Origin: Aneurinibacillus sp. REN35
Lineage (GTDB): Bacteria > Bacillota > Bacilli > Aneurinibacillales > Aneurinibacillaceae
Length of the DNA stretch: 64,000 nt
Assembly: GCF_041379945.2 (NCBI RefSeq)
Contig: NZ_JBFTXJ020000014.1
Span: 1 to 64,000 of the forward strand
Direction of reading: 5' to 3'
Shown here: positions 51,900 through 62,158 of the stretch, one piece after another
Layout: each line of letters starts with the position of its first letter
How positions within the stretch are numbered: the stretch's first letter is position 1
The notes under the pieces: generated by a model
The model's database searches: none
The model's input: only the letters and a program-made list of their open reading frames with translations
What the model was told of the DNA's origin: nothing
Made by a program: the position numbers and the translations under genes

Positions 51900-53258
51900 A
51901 TGCACATTCTAACAATCGGATTAAATTACCGTACGGCCCCGGTCGAAATCCGTGAGCGTTTTGCATTTCTGGAGCAGGACAAGCCGGAAGCATTAGCAAA
52001 ACTGCAGCATACAAAGAGCATACTAGAGTGCGTAATTGTTGGCACCTGCAACCGAACTGAAATTTATGCGGTCGTCGATCAATTGCACACAGGCCGTCAC
52101 TTTACGAAGAATTATCTAGCAGAGTGGTTTGGCGTACCGCGCGAAGAATTCATCGACCATATTTATATTAAAGAAAACGATGCGGCAGTGCAGCACCTGT
52201 TCCGGGTAGCATGTGGGCTTGATTCCATGGTGCTTGGCGAGACGCAGATTCTTGGACAGATTAAAGATGCTTTTGCAATGTCACAGGCAGCAGGCGCAAC
52301 CGGTACGGTATTCAATAAGCTGTTTCAGCAGGCGATTACGCTGGCGAAACGCGCTCACTCTGAAACAGAGATTAATAAAAATGCTGTATCAACAAGCTAT
52401 GCAGCAATTGAACTTGGCAAGAAGGTATTTGGTTATTTTAACGATAAAACGGTTCTAGTACTTGGAGCCGGGAAGATGAGCGAGTTGACTGCAAAACATC
52501 TTCATTCAAACGGTGCAGCCCGTGTAATTGTAGCGAACCGCACATATGAGCGTGCTGCGATGCTCGCAGAGAAATTCCGCGGGGTAGCTATGCCGATGGA
52601 GCAGTTGCAAGATGCGCTCCTGCTCGCTGATATTGTAATTAGTTCGACAGGCTCGGATGATTATGTGATAACAAAGCGTGATGTAGAGTCGACGATGCGC
52701 AAGCGTCGCCACCGTCCGCTGTTTATGATTGATATTGCCGTGCCGCGTGATCTTGATCCAGCAATCAATGAGATAGACGGTGTCTATCTGTATGATATTG
52801 ATGATCTTGAAGGTATTGTGGAAGCTAATATGCGTGAGAGAGTGCGGGAAGCTGAAAAAGTAGGCATGATGATCGGTGAAGAACTGGTTGCCTTTAAAGC
52901 ATGGCTCAATACGCTAGGTGTCGGCCCTCTTATTAGCGCGCTGCGCGAGAAGCTGCTTACACACCAGCAGGAAGCGATGCGAAATATTGAGAAGAAGTGT
53001 CCAGAGCTAACAGAGAAGGAAGTTCGCATGATCAATAAGCAGACGCGCAGTCTGATTAACCAGATTATGCACGACCCGATCGTACGTCTTAAAGAAATGT
53101 CCGGACAGCCGGAAGCAGACGAAGCATTGGATATGTTCATCAAGCTATTTGCGCTTGAAGGTTCCTTCGAAACGGCGGAGCAGGAAGTTGAAGAGAAAGA
53201 AGCTTCATACATTCCGATTCGTCACCGTCGTGTGCTGACCGAACAGCAAGCTTTCTAG
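51900..53258 (+). CDS. hemA: Glutamyl-tRNA reductase
   Basis: A 452-residue NADPH-dependent enzyme reducing glutamyl-tRNA to glutamate-1-semialdehyde, the committed step of C5 haem synthesis. The catalytic cysteine is in IVGTCNRTEIYAV near residue 50. GETQILGQIK and VLVLGAGKMSELTAKHL (NADPH-binding) follow, then the C-terminal dimerisation helix. ATG 51900 gives the MHIL start typical of Bacilli. It starts the haem operon hemA-X-C-D-B-L. Confidence 0.96.
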   Translation: MHILTIGLNYRTAPVEIRERFAFLEQDKPEALAKLQHTKSILECVIVGTCNRTEIYAVVDQLHTGRHFTKNYLAEWFGVPREEFIDHIYIKENDAAVQHLFRVACGLDSMVLGETQILGQIKDAFAMSQAAGATGTVFNKLFQQAITLAKRAHSETEINKNAVSTSYAAIELGKKVFGYFNDKTVLVLGAGKMSELTAKHLHSNGAARVIVANRTYERAAMLAEKFRGVAMPMEQLQDALLLADIVISSTGSDDYVITKRDVESTMRKRRHRPLFMIDIAVPRDLDPAINEIDGVYLYDIDDLEGIVEANMRERVREAEKVGMMIGEELVAFKAWLNTLGVGPLISALREKLLTHQQEAMRNIEKKCPELTEKEVRMINKQTRSLINQIMHDPIVRLKEMSGQPEADEALDMFIKLFALEGSFETAEQEVEEKEASYIPIRHRRVLTEQQAF

Positions 53259-53288
53259 TTTTGCTCCTGAGGAGAGGAGTTATGCCCC

Positions 53289-54110
53289 GTGTTTCGTGAA
53301 AGCTTAATTTATGACGCAATCATTTATATTTATGCTTGCAGCATTTTATTGTACTTTGCTGATTTTCTAAACCGCAGCCGGAAGGTAAATCGAATCGCCT
53401 TCTGGCTGCTTGCCGTTGTATGGACGCTGCAAAGCGTCTTTTTTGTCCTCAGCATGATGGAAAAAGATTATTTTCCCGTATTAACACTGTTTGAGACGCT
53501 CTTTTTTTATTCATGGATACTGGTGACATTTTCCCTTATTATCAATTATTTGTTCCGCATTGATTTGTTGGTTTTTTTTACGAATGTATTAGGGTTTTCC
53601 GTGCTTGCCCTTAACTTTTTTGCCAACAAGGACGCCTCTCCTATGATCGCTGAGCGGCTTACTTCAGAGCTTTTGTTCCTGCATATTAGTCTGGCTCTGC
53701 TTGCTTATGGCATGTTTTCACTTTCGTTTATTTTTTCACTGATGTATCTTGTAGAAGACCGGATGCTGAAGCAGAAGATGTGGAACAAGTGGCTGCAGCG
53801 TCTCCCTGGGCTCGGACTATTGGATAGCTATTCTTATCGTTTGAATATGATTGGCGTCCCGCTTCTGTTGTTAGCGCTTATTCTCGGCGCGATATGGGCT
53901 CATCTGAAAGTGAGCGCCAATATATGGCTTGATCCTAAGGTGCTTGCTTCTATAGGGGTACTTGTTGCGTATTCGCTGTATTTATACCAACGGGTTACGT
54001 ACGGTTGGGCAGGCAAAAAGCTGGCGTTGTGGAATGCGGCTGCCTTCTCGCTGATTTTGTTAAATTATTTGATCTCCGGATCATTTTCATCTTTTCATCT
54101 ATGGTTATAG
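53289..54110 (+). CDS. hemX: HemX/CcsA-type membrane protein
   Basis: A 273-residue protein with about eight transmembrane helices, related to the cytochrome c assembly protein CcsA. In B. subtilis HemX lowers the HemA level. Conserved regions include SILLYFADFLNRSRK and SLALLAYGMFSLSFIFSLMYLVEDRMLK; the WDPK-like LDPKVLASIGVLVAYSLYLYQRVTYGW region follows. The start is GTG 53289, nine to ten bases after GGAGAGGAG; a nearer ATG is out of frame. It lies 30 bases after hemA. Confidence 0.9.
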   Translation: MFRESLIYDAIIYIYACSILLYFADFLNRSRKVNRIAFWLLAVVWTLQSVFFVLSMMEKDYFPVLTLFETLFFYSWILVTFSLIINYLFRIDLLVFFTNVLGFSVLALNFFANKDASPMIAERLTSELLFLHISLALLAYGMFSLSFIFSLMYLVEDRMLKQKMWNKWLQRLPGLGLLDSYSYRLNMIGVPLLLLALILGAIWAHLKVSANIWLDPKVLASIGVLVAYSLYLYQRVTYGWAGKKLALWNAAAFSLILLNYLISGSFSSFHLWL

Positions 54111-54125
54111 GAAGGGAGATATAAC

Positions 54126-55052
54126 ATGAGAAAAATCGTAGTCGGTTCTAGACAAAGCGCATTGGCGCTGACACAGACCAATTGGGTGATCGATCGGTTG
54201 AAAAGCCTCGGACTTCCTTTTGAATTTGAAGTGAAAAAGATTGTGACGAAAGGTGACCGCATTCTCGATGTAACGTTATCAAAAGTAGGCGGTAAGGGAT
54301 TGTTCGTCAAAGAAATTGAACAGGCACTTCTGGATGGAGAGATTGATATGGCTGTGCACAGCATGAAGGATATGCCTGCACTGCTGCCGGATGGGCTGAT
54401 GATTGGCTGCATTCCGAAGCGTGTGGACGTGCGTGATGTGCTAATCAGCGAGGATGGCTCCTCCCTTGATTCTCTGCCGGAAGGTTCGATTGTAGGCACG
54501 AGCAGCCTGCGACGAGCGGCACAGCTTAAAGCGCTGCGTCCGGATCTGGTGATTGAACCGATTCGCGGCAACATTGAGACGCGGATGCGCAAGCTAAAGG
54601 AAGAAAGCTTCTCGGCAATTATTCTGGCGGCGGCAGGGTTGGAGCGTATGCAGTGGGATGGAAATGTCACAGAATTTCTCCCGGTAGAAGTAAGCCTGCC
54701 TGCTGTGGGACAGGGTGCGCTTGCCATCGAATGCCGTGAGAATGATGCGGAGCTGCTGGAACTATTAAGCAGGCTCAATGATTCAGATACAGCCCGGGCG
54801 GTAGAAGCAGAACGCGCTTTCTTGCGTACGCTTGAAGGTGGATGCCAGGTGCCGATCGCTGCGCATGCGACCATAACGGGGGATACAGTTTCCCTAACGG
54901 GTCTTGTAGCCGATCCGGATGGAACCGTCGTACTGAAAGAGACGATGGAGAGTATACATCCACAAGAGCTGGGCATAACGCTTGCTAATAAGCTAAAAGA
55001 GCAAGGAGCCGGCGATATTTTAGAAAAAGTGTATAAGGATAATCAGGCATGA
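54126..55052 (+). CDS. hemC: Hydroxymethylbilane synthase (porphobilinogen deaminase)
   Basis: A 308-residue enzyme joining four porphobilinogens into hydroxymethylbilane. [14 protein letters not shown] opens the fold, AVHSMKDMP holds the catalytic lysine and aspartate region, and [11 protein letters not shown] and IRGNIETRM contact the growing chain. The dipyrromethane cofactor is attached to Cys240 in [12 protein letters not shown]. It overlaps hemD by four bases. Confidence 0.97.
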   Translation: MRKIVVGSRQSALALTQTNWVIDRLKSLGLPFEFEVKKIVTKGDRILDVTLSKVGGKGLFVKEIEQALLDGEIDMAVHSMKDMPALLPDGLMIGCIPKRVDVRDVLISEDGSSLDSLPEGSIVGTSSLRRAAQLKALRPDLVIEPIRGNIETRMRKLKEESFSAIILAAAGLERMQWDGNVTEFLPVEVSLPAVGQGALAIECRENDAELLELLSRLNDSDTARAVEAERAFLRTLEGGCQVPIAAHATITGDTVSLTGLVADPDGTVVLKETMESIHPQELGITLANKLKEQGAGDILEKVYKDNQA

Positions 55053-55831
55053 ATACCGCGCATTCTCTCGCAGGCCGTCGGATTGTGGTAACGAGAGAGC
55101 AAGCGCAGGCACAGGAATTTATACGAAAAATAGAAGAACGGGGCGGCGAGGCTATCGCCTGCCCGGTGATTCGTCTCACTCCGCCAATTGACGGAACGAT
55201 GCTGGATTGTGCGCTGCAAAAGCTTTCTGCTTTTGACTGGATTTTCTTCACCAGCGTGAATGGGGTAGTTTTCTTCTTCCGCCGGATGTTGGAACTTGGG
55301 GTTGATATGAAACAATTTGGCGGTAGGATTGCCGCCGTAGGCACGAAAACAGCCGCCGCGCTCGAAGCACGGGGGCTATCCGTGCAGCATATTCCAGGTT
55401 CATTTACTGCAGAGCATTTGCTTGCGGCGATGAAGGGTACACTACGACCAGGACAGAAAGTACTGCTTCCCAGGTCTTCGATTGGGCGCGATGTACTGCC
55501 TCATGGCCTGCGCGAGCTCGGTATGGAAGTGACAGATGCGCCTGCGTATGATACGGTAAAAACGAAGGAAAAGATTGGTGAGATGAAAGCCCTTCTTGCC
55601 AATAAGCAGATTGATATGATTACATTTACCAGTCCTTCGACTGCCCGCTATTTTTTGGACGAATTCAGTGTACAGGAACGTCACGATTGTCTAGAGGGTC
55701 TACATATTGCCGCCATCGGTCCGATTACGGCAAAAGCGGTGCAGGAAGCCGGGCTTGACGTCCATGTAATGGGCGATGAATACAGCATTGACGGGCTCAT
55801 TGAAGCCATGTCGAACTATAACGGGTGGTAA
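55049..55831 (+). CDS. hemD: Uroporphyrinogen-III synthase
   Basis: A 260-residue two-lobed enzyme that closes hydroxymethylbilane with D-ring inversion. Sequence conservation in this family is low. Recognisable parts are [49 protein letters not shown] and [18 protein letters not shown], then [16 protein letters not shown]. Position and ATGA overlap with hemC, followed by hemB, make the assignment firm. Confidence 0.93.
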   Translation: MNTAHSLAGRRIVVTREQAQAQEFIRKIEERGGEAIACPVIRLTPPIDGTMLDCALQKLSAFDWIFFTSVNGVVFFFRRMLELGVDMKQFGGRIAAVGTKTAAALEARGLSVQHIPGSFTAEHLLAAMKGTLRPGQKVLLPRSSIGRDVLPHGLRELGMEVTDAPAYDTVKTKEKIGEMKALLANKQIDMITFTSPSTARYFLDEFSVQERHDCLEGLHIAAIGPITAKAVQEAGLDVHVMGDEYSIDGLIEAMSNYNGW

Positions 55832-55852
55832 ACTCGAGGAGGGATTATCAAT

Positions 55853-56833
55853 ATGTCTTTGAATTTTCAGCGCCATCGTCGTCTGCGTACAACAGCCGCG
55901 ATGAGAAATCTCGTCCGTGAAACATCTCTTCACGCAAATGATTTTATCTATCCTTTTTTTGTTGTAGAAGGCAATGATGTAAAGCGTGAAATTCCTTCAA
56001 TGCCAGGTGTATTCCACTATTCACTTGATCGTTTGGAAGAAGAAATACAAGAAGTCGTGGAACTTGGGATTCAATCTGTCATCCTATTTGGCGTACCGGA
56101 TAATAAAGATGCCTGTGGCTCGGAAGCGTATGCTGAAAATGGCATCGTACAGCAGGCCACCCGCAAAGTAAAAAGCTGGGCGCCACATTTGGTCACCATG
56201 GCGGATACGTGCCTGTGTCAATATACAGACCATGGACATTGCGGCATGATTCATGATGAATACGTTGATAATGATGCAAGCCTTGAACTCCTCGTAAAAA
56301 CGGCTGTATCTCAGGCTGCTGCAGGTGCCGATGTGATCGCACCGTCCAACATGATGGATGGATTCGTAGCAGCCATTCGTCAAGGACTTGACGATGCGGG
56401 TTATGTTACTACACCGATTATGTCATATGCGGTCAAATATGCTTCGCAGTTCTACGGCCCGTTCCGTGATGCCGCGCATTCTACTCCGCAGTTCGGTGAC
56501 CGGAAGACATACCAGATGGACCCGGCTAATCGTCGTGAAGCGATGCGTGAGGCAGCGTCTGATGTTGAAGAAGGCGCTGATATGTTGATGGTAAAACCGG
56601 CAATGGCTTATATGGATATTATTCGTGAAGTAAAAGACAACTTTGATTTGCCTGTAGCGGCATACAACGTAAGCGGAGAATATTCCATGATTAAGGCGGC
56701 AGCAGAACGTGGATGGGTTGATGAAAAAGGAATTACGCTAGAACTTCTCACCAGTCTAAAACGTGCGGGCGCTGATATGATTCTCACATATTCCGCCAAA
56801 GATGCGGCACGCTGGTTAAAAGAAATCGACTAA
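55853..56833 (+). CDS. hemB: Delta-aminolevulinic acid dehydratase (porphobilinogen synthase)
   Basis: A 326-residue enzyme condensing two 5-aminolevulinate molecules to porphobilinogen. The cysteine-rich site [14 protein letters not shown] near residue 120-133 marks the zinc-dependent class. The Schiff-base lysines lie in [18 protein letters not shown] and [31 protein letters not shown] is a C-terminal signature. The ATG follows CGAGGAGGG, 21 bases after hemD. Confidence 0.97.
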   Translation: MSLNFQRHRRLRTTAAMRNLVRETSLHANDFIYPFFVVEGNDVKREIPSMPGVFHYSLDRLEEEIQEVVELGIQSVILFGVPDNKDACGSEAYAENGIVQQATRKVKSWAPHLVTMADTCLCQYTDHGHCGMIHDEYVDNDASLELLVKTAVSQAAAGADVIAPSNMMDGFVAAIRQGLDDAGYVTTPIMSYAVKYASQFYGPFRDAAHSTPQFGDRKTYQMDPANRREAMREAASDVEEGADMLMVKPAMAYMDIIREVKDNFDLPVAAYNVSGEYSMIKAAAERGWVDEKGITLELLTSLKRAGADMILTYSAKDAARWLKEID

Positions 56834-56859
56834 GCGATACAGAATAGGAGGAGCATAGC

Positions 56860-58149
56860 ATGCATAAGGGATACAATACATCAATTCAAAGTTTTGCAGA
56901 GGCAAAGAAATATATGCCGGGCGGTGTAAACAGCCCGGTCCGTGCATTCAAATCGGTCGGCATGAATCCGGTTTATATGGAGCGTGGGATGGGATCTAAG
57001 ATCTATGATGTGGACGGCAACGAATACATCGACTATGTAGGCTCCTGGGGACCGCTTATTCTTGGACACTGTCATCCAGCGGTACAGGAAGCGCTCCGCG
57101 TGACGCTGGAAAAGGGAACAAGTTTTGGTGCACCGACTGTGCTGGAGACGGATATGGCCAAGTTGGTATGTGAAATCGTTCCTTCCGTTGAAGTTGTACG
57201 GATGGTGAACTCTGGCACAGAAGCAACCATGAGTGCGCTTCGTCTAGCGCGCGGTTATACGAAGCGCGATAAAATTATGAAGTTTGAAGGCTGCTATCAC
57301 GGTCATGGCGATAGCCTGCTGATCAAGGCTGGTTCCGGTGTAGCCACACTAGGGCTGCCGGATAGCCCTGGTGTTCCTTCCTCTATTGCTTCACACACGA
57401 TTACGGTTCCATACAACGATTTAGAGAGCGTGAAAGTGGCGTTTGAGCGTTATGGTCATGAACTGGCTGCTGTCATTGTTGAGCCGGTAGCGGGCAATAT
57501 GGGGGTTGTGCCTGCGCTCCCTGGATTTTTAGAGGGACTTCGTGCGTTAACGCAAGAGTATGGTACAGTACTGATCTTTGACGAAGTCATGACCGGATTC
57601 CGTGTCGGCTATCATTGTGCGCAGGGTCGTTTCGGTATTACGCCGGATCTAACGACAATGGGTAAGGTAATTGGCGGTGGTCTTCCGGTAGGTGCATATG
57701 GTGGTAAGGAAGAGATTATGCGACAGATCGCACCGGACGGTCCGGTATACCAAGCAGGTACGCTTTCGGGCAACCCATTAGCAATGGCTGCAGGGTATGC
57801 TACACTTCAGGAACTGGGTAAGCCGGGAATGTATGAAGAATTAGAGCGCAAAAGCATCCGCCTTGCAGAAGGTATTGCAGCCAATGCGCAAGAGGTCGGT
57901 ATTCCGCTTCAAATCAACGGTATTGGCTCTATGGTGGGTGTGTTCTTCACAGATCAGCAGGTCATTAACTATGAAACCGCAAAAACGTCTGATCTTGAAC
58001 GATTTGCCAAGTACTTCCGATTGATGCTTGAAGAAGGGGTATCTCTGCCTCCATCCCAATTTGAAGGAATGTTCGTATCGATGGCTCACACAGATGAAGA
58101 CATTGAGCGCACTATCGAAGCAAACTATAACGCATTAAAAAAACTATAG
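56860..58149 (+). CDS. hemL: Glutamate-1-semialdehyde 2,1-aminomutase
   Basis: A 429-residue PLP enzyme converting glutamate-1-semialdehyde to 5-aminolevulinate. [15 protein letters not shown] is the N-terminal signature, [17 protein letters not shown] binds PLP phosphate, [12 protein letters not shown] holds the ring-contacting aspartate, and the Schiff-base lysine is in [18 protein letters not shown]. It closes the haem operon and is followed by a terminator. Confidence 0.97.
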   Translation: MHKGYNTSIQSFAEAKKYMPGGVNSPVRAFKSVGMNPVYMERGMGSKIYDVDGNEYIDYVGSWGPLILGHCHPAVQEALRVTLEKGTSFGAPTVLETDMAKLVCEIVPSVEVVRMVNSGTEATMSALRLARGYTKRDKIMKFEGCYHGHGDSLLIKAGSGVATLGLPDSPGVPSSIASHTITVPYNDLESVKVAFERYGHELAAVIVEPVAGNMGVVPALPGFLEGLRALTQEYGTVLIFDEVMTGFRVGYHCAQGRFGITPDLTTMGKVIGGGLPVGAYGGKEEIMRQIAPDGPVYQAGTLSGNPLAMAAGYATLQELGKPGMYEELERKSIRLAEGIAANAQEVGIPLQINGIGSMVGVFFTDQQVINYETAKTSDLERFAKYFRLMLEEGVSLPPSQFEGMFVSMAHTDEDIERTIEANYNALKKL

Positions 58150-58166
58150 ATACATGTACAAAGTTG

Positions 58167-58198
58167 AGGCTCGGGAATAACCTTCCTGGGCTTTTTTT
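58167..58198 (+). terminator. Terminator after hemL
   Basis: GCTCGGGAA pairs with TTCCTGGGC using two G-T pairs, then seven T. Confidence 0.82.
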
Positions 58199-58500
58199 AT
58201 TCTAGATAAGTTGCCCTTAGCTTCTGTACAAGCTCAAGTCTAGAGTGGAATCTATCATGCCCATGTTATCAATGAACTATTTGTGAATTTTTTCACTTTA
58301 TTATTTTAAAAAATACCATTATATGCAAAAATATAAAATAAGGAGATAGGCCAGAAGAATTAAATTATTTACATTATATTTACATGTAGTGAACTCTCCC
58401 GATGCGCTGTGTTAACAAAAAGAGCGTATAATCCAAAAGAACCACCTTTCTTATAGTAGTACCTCAATTTATATATAAATTATTTAAGGGAGAGTTGCGA
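58199..58500 (+). other. Intergenic region before the ATP-grasp-like gene
   Basis: About 300 very AT-rich bases. A TATAAT lies near 58427 but without a matching -35. GTGAA-TTTT-TTCAC near 58281-58294 makes a small hairpin. No gene or known RNA was recognised. Confidence 0.5.
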
Positions 58501-59544
58501 ATGAAAAAACATGTTGTCTTTTTTGAAGTACAAGGTGGAACCGATAAGGGAGCGGATGGGTATCGACCAGATACGATGCCGATGATCGAGTCGCTTAAGA
58601 GTCGCGGATGGAGTGCAGAGGTTATCTTTTATTCCGATGAACAAAAAGACGAGATTTTTGAACAGGTGGTTCGCAATGCTGATGCATACATCAGCCGAAT
58701 CAATCCTGGCAATTTGAAGAGCGAGGCCACATATTTCTCGATGCTGCGTCAACTATGTGAATTCGGGGTCAAGGGTCTGCCGCATCCCGATGCGATGATT
58801 GGTTATGGAGCGAAGGATGCGCTGGTGAAGCTGCGTGAAACACCGCTTGTTCCAGAAGATACATTTGCTTATTATGACATCGCTTCGTTCAAAGACAATT
58901 TCCCGCTATCCCTAAAAAACGGTGAACGCGTATTGAAACAGAACCGGGGCTCAACCGGAGAAGGAATCTGGCGCGTGCAACTAGTAAATGAGATGGACGA
59001 GACAGATCGAGTTCCGCTTGATGCTCTTGTACGTTGTACAGAGGCAAAAGACAATCATGTAGAAGAACATACACTTGAATCGTTTATGACTTTTTGCGAG
59101 CAGTATATCGTAGGAGAAAATGGGATGTTGGTCGATATGCCGTTTCTTCCGCGCATCAAAGAAGGTGAGATTCGTCTATTGATGCTGCACAAAACACCAG
59201 TCAATGTCGTCCATAAAAAGCCTGCAGAAGACGCAAACGCTTTCTCGGCTACGTTATTCTCAGGCGCGCAATATCGCTACGATGCCCCAGAAGAATGGGG
59301 GGATCTTGTTCATTCATTTATGGCGAGTCTGCCTATTATAACAGAGAAACTCGGTGGGTATGATCTGCCGCTTATCTGGACGGCTGACTTTATACTCGAT
59401 ACGGACGAACAGGGACGTGATTGCTATATTCTTGGTGAAATGAACTGCTCGTGTGTAGGCTTTACTTCACAACTCTCTCTTAGTGAAAATGTAGCGGAAG
59501 AAATTATCAAGATTCTTTCAGAAACAGAAATGGTAGAACAATAG
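58501..59544 (+). CDS. ATP-grasp-like protein of the Cj0069 type
   Basis: A 347-residue soluble protein resembling the Cj0069 family of unknown function, which has an ATP-grasp-like layout. GERVLKQNRGSTGEGIWRV near residues 140-158 looks like the nucleotide-binding lysine and glycine-rich loop. The end of the domain, IWTADFILDT...CYILGEMNCSCVGFTSQ near 296-325, has aspartate, glutamate and asparagine where ATP-grasp enzymes bind magnesium. ATG 58501 follows AGGGAGAG. It has its own terminator and no partner gene, and it splits the usual hemL-spoVID junction. Substrate unknown. Confidence 0.8.
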   Translation: MKKHVVFFEVQGGTDKGADGYRPDTMPMIESLKSRGWSAEVIFYSDEQKDEIFEQVVRNADAYISRINPGNLKSEATYFSMLRQLCEFGVKGLPHPDAMIGYGAKDALVKLRETPLVPEDTFAYYDIASFKDNFPLSLKNGERVLKQNRGSTGEGIWRVQLVNEMDETDRVPLDALVRCTEAKDNHVEEHTLESFMTFCEQYIVGENGMLVDMPFLPRIKEGEIRLLMLHKTPVNVVHKKPAEDANAFSATLFSGAQYRYDAPEEWGDLVHSFMASLPIITEKLGGYDLPLIWTADFILDTDEQGRDCYILGEMNCSCVGFTSQLSLSENVAEEIIKILSETEMVEQ

Positions 59545-59561
59545 CATATCCGTGTATCTTT

Positions 59562-59604
59562 GGCTGTCTCCCCGCTGTCTATCCGGCGTTGAGACGGTCT
59601 TTTT
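59562..59604 (+). terminator. Terminator after the ATP-grasp-like gene
   Basis: GGCTGTCTC (59562-59570) pairs with GAGACGGTC (59591-59599) with G-T pairs, then five T. Confidence 0.75.
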
Positions 59605-59740
59605 GTCGTTTGTATATCGCCATCGCAATTGTAGCTGAGGTGTTATTATTTTTCATGATTTTCATTGAAAAAAGCATATCCTCTTTTTTCTCTCTATATA
59701 TTTTAAGGAAGGCTATTCGAGGAGGGAGGATTTCTTCAGC

Positions 59741-61150
59741 ATGCAGGACAATCAAGAAGCGATTTTGGCGTTTCCGGTGCAGCATTCCGTCTTTATTTCC
59801 CCTGACCAGAGCGAGATTGAACAAATTGATGAGATAGAATTGACACCGCATATCCAGATCAAAGAAACCGCTGATGAGGTAATCATATCCGGATATTTGA
59901 AGCTGGAAGGAAAATATGCGGGCAAGCCCCCGAAATTTCCGGATATTATGCTGGATAGCAAAGAAACGAAAGTGACAGGGTATGTCGATTCGGTTGTCTT
60001 TAATCCGTTTGCAATGGATCCGGATGATTTCGAGACGGATAGTGAGCTAACGGTATTCAGGGAGAAGATACCGATTCATATCCGGATTGCCCGCAATAAA
60101 ATTGAAGATGTAGAGCAGGTCTATGCATCGGTCGTAACGTTTGATTATGAGATTCAATCTGCACGCAAGCTGGCTATAACGGCAGAGCTTGCGCTAAACG
60201 GTGTAAAGAGTGAGATCTCTGCACCTCCAAAAGAAGAGCTGGTGTCTGAGACTTCGCTCTCACTAGAGTACGTTGCGCTGCGGAACGTAGAAGAGGAAGA
60301 TACGGAAGAAGAAGCGGTAGACACAGCAGAAGAAGAAAGTGCGCTAGAGCCTGAGGTAGAACCGATAGCATGGAAAGAAAGCGCGGATATTAAATCGACG
60401 GAGCCTGCGCCTGCGGCAGAACAGCAGACGGAGCCTGTGCCTGAATCTGTCACGCTAAAAGAAATAGAGGTTCAAGAGTCGACAGAGGCAGAAGCCGCGC
60501 AGCAGACAGAGTCGAAGTCAGAAGTTGAACAGCCGGCACATCCAACAGTAGCTCCAATAATACAAGAAGTGAAAGCAGAAGAAAAAGAGCCATCGATACA
60601 GGCAGAGGAAAAGAAGGAAGAGGTAAGGGAAGAGGAGTCACAAGATACGATAGATGAAGCTCCGGTAGGGGAGGAAATATCAGAGGAAGCGAGAGAAGAG
60701 GAACAGGAAGAGGAGCAAGAAGAGGTTGAAGAAGAGAAGCAGGATGAGGCCAGAGTATCCATTACATTGAAGGGAACAAAGCGCGATCCTGTAACGGTTA
60801 CGACATCGTTATTATCTTCTTATGCTGAACGTGAAGAGAGGCAGACGGCTGAGCCTGCGCCAACTGAAGCAGACGAGGTACGCAATCAAAATGGTACAGG
60901 AACAGAGGAGGGCGAAGAAGGGCCTGCAGCAGAGAGAAAGGAAGGCGCTCTGTATTTAACTTCTTTTATGAAGCAGGGAGAGGAAGGCTTTACGCGCATG
61001 AAAATGTGCATTGCTCAAAAGGATGAAACGCTTGACGGTATTGCTGAAAAGTACAGCGTAAGTCCGGCTGATATTGCACTTGCTAATGGACTGCATACGA
61101 ACGCCACAGTAGCTAAAGGACAAGTGCTGTATATTCCGGTCAAATCGTAA
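59741..61150 (+). CDS. spoVID: Spore coat morphogenetic protein SpoVID
   Basis: A 469-residue protein with a conserved N-terminal domain (about residues 1-165), a long glutamate-rich low-complexity region (about 180-400) and a C-terminal LysM domain (CIAQKDETLDGIAEKYSVSPADIALANGLHTNATVAKGQVLYIPV). In B. subtilis SpoVID drives coat encasement with SafA and SpoIVA, and its LysM contacts lipid II. The position after hemL and before ysxE agrees. The start follows GAGGAGGGAGG with a spacing of about 11 bases. Confidence 0.92.
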   Translation: MQDNQEAILAFPVQHSVFISPDQSEIEQIDEIELTPHIQIKETADEVIISGYLKLEGKYAGKPPKFPDIMLDSKETKVTGYVDSVVFNPFAMDPDDFETDSELTVFREKIPIHIRIARNKIEDVEQVYASVVTFDYEIQSARKLAITAELALNGVKSEISAPPKEELVSETSLSLEYVALRNVEEEDTEEEAVDTAEEESALEPEVEPIAWKESADIKSTEPAPAAEQQTEPVPESVTLKEIEVQESTEAEAAQQTESKSEVEQPAHPTVAPIIQEVKAEEKEPSIQAEEKKEEVREEESQDTIDEAPVGEEISEEAREEEQEEEQEEVEEEKQDEARVSITLKGTKRDPVTVTTSLLSSYAEREERQTAEPAPTEADEVRNQNGTGTEEGEEGPAAERKEGALYLTSFMKQGEEGFTRMKMCIAQKDETLDGIAEKYSVSPADIALANGLHTNATVAKGQVLYIPVKS

Positions 61151-61168
61151 TGGATAAGGGGGAGAAAG

Positions 61169-62158
61169 ATGAGCCTGCAGGAAGAGCGGTTGCGCAGTCA
61201 TCTAGAAGCATACCCCTTTATCATTCGTGAAGTAGGACAGGGAGAGGATGGCTGGTATGCGCTGACGAATCGGGGCAAGAAACGGATTATTGTCTGTGCT
61301 GATGAGTCTGTGCTGCGCTGGTCGCACAGATGGCGAGAGTATCTTGTCCTTCGAGGATTCAGACGTGTCGAGCGCTATTTGGTAACTTCGCACGGTGCAC
61401 ACTGGATAGTGGATGATGCGGACGGTTATGCGCTATCCGATTACTGGACAGCCGATGATCATTGGCCGAGGCGGCCTATGATGCAAGCGGAAGGGTATCG
61501 TATGCTCGGCGAGCTGCTGGCCCATATTCATATGTGCTTTGATCAGACGCAAGAAAGCTACCAGGGACCATACCGAAGGAGAGCGATGATAGATGATGCA
61601 CTCCTTGCGAGTAAACATGAACAATTACGTACGATTAATTCAACGTTAAAAACACATCCGATGGATGCCTGGAATAAATGGCTATCGTACAATCTTTCCC
61701 TTGTAGAAGAAAGACTTAGGAAAGCGGAAGTCCTGTATAAAGCGAGCGGGGTAGAAGAAGATCGGACCCCGCTCTCCTTTTCTTATTTTCCCCTCTCTTC
61801 ATTGGTGCATTGGGAAGATGCGTGGTATCTTACGGGTCTTCACGCGCCGCTTCTTGTTCCCCGGCATGAAGATACGCTTTCTGTGCTTGAGCAGATTTAT
61901 AGAATGGGAGGAGAAGAAGGCACGCGACATTTTCTCCTTGCATATACCGCTGTACGCCGGCTGTCTGACAGAGAGAAGAACTATTTGCTCTCGCTTTTAT
62001 CCTATCCGCTTCCGATTCTTATACATCTTGAGAATCCATCTGCTCTGGCTGAGAACCGAAACAATATTAAGGTCGGATTTCGACTTCAGAGCCAGCGCGA
62101 ACATCTGCTTCGCTGTGTGGCAGAGATCCAGGGAGCAGATGGGGGGGCTGCCGAATGA
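61169..62158 (+). CDS. Spore-coat-associated kinase-like protein, highly degenerate (CotS/YsxE type)
   Basis: A 329-residue protein that looks like a CotS/YsxE-type aminoglycoside-phosphotransferase fold by layout: a strand-rich N-lobe (IIREVGQGEDGWYALTNRGKKRIIVCADE), a helix block LGELLAHIHMCF, and a later segment. I cannot find the HGDxxxxN catalytic loop or an IDFD metal motif, so it is probably not an active kinase. It follows spoVID by 18 bases and overlaps its paralogue-like neighbour by four bases. A coat structural or scaffold role is inferred from context. Confidence 0.7.
   Translation: MSLQEERLRSHLEAYPFIIREVGQGEDGWYALTNRGKKRIIVCADESVLRWSHRWREYLVLRGFRRVERYLVTSHGAHWIVDDADGYALSDYWTADDHWPRRPMMQAEGYRMLGELLAHIHMCFDQTQESYQGPYRRRAMIDDALLASKHEQLRTINSTLKTHPMDAWNKWLSYNLSLVEERLRKAEVLYKASGVEEDRTPLSFSYFPLSSLVHWEDAWYLTGLHAPLLVPRHEDTLSVLEQIYRMGGEEGTRHFLLAYTAVRRLSDREKNYLLSLLSYPLPILIHLENPSALAENRNNIKVGFRLQSQREHLLRCVAEIQGADGGAAE

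Noticed and set aside
54095-54976. 293-codon open frame antisense to hemC
   Set aside because: Serine/arginine-rich composition typical of a shadow frame, no ribosome site, and full overlap with an unmistakable gene.
60280-60760. Glutamate-rich stretch of spoVID as a tandem repeat
   Set aside because: The GAA/GAG-rich codons give low complexity but no fixed repeat unit; SpoVID proteins usually have such acidic middles.
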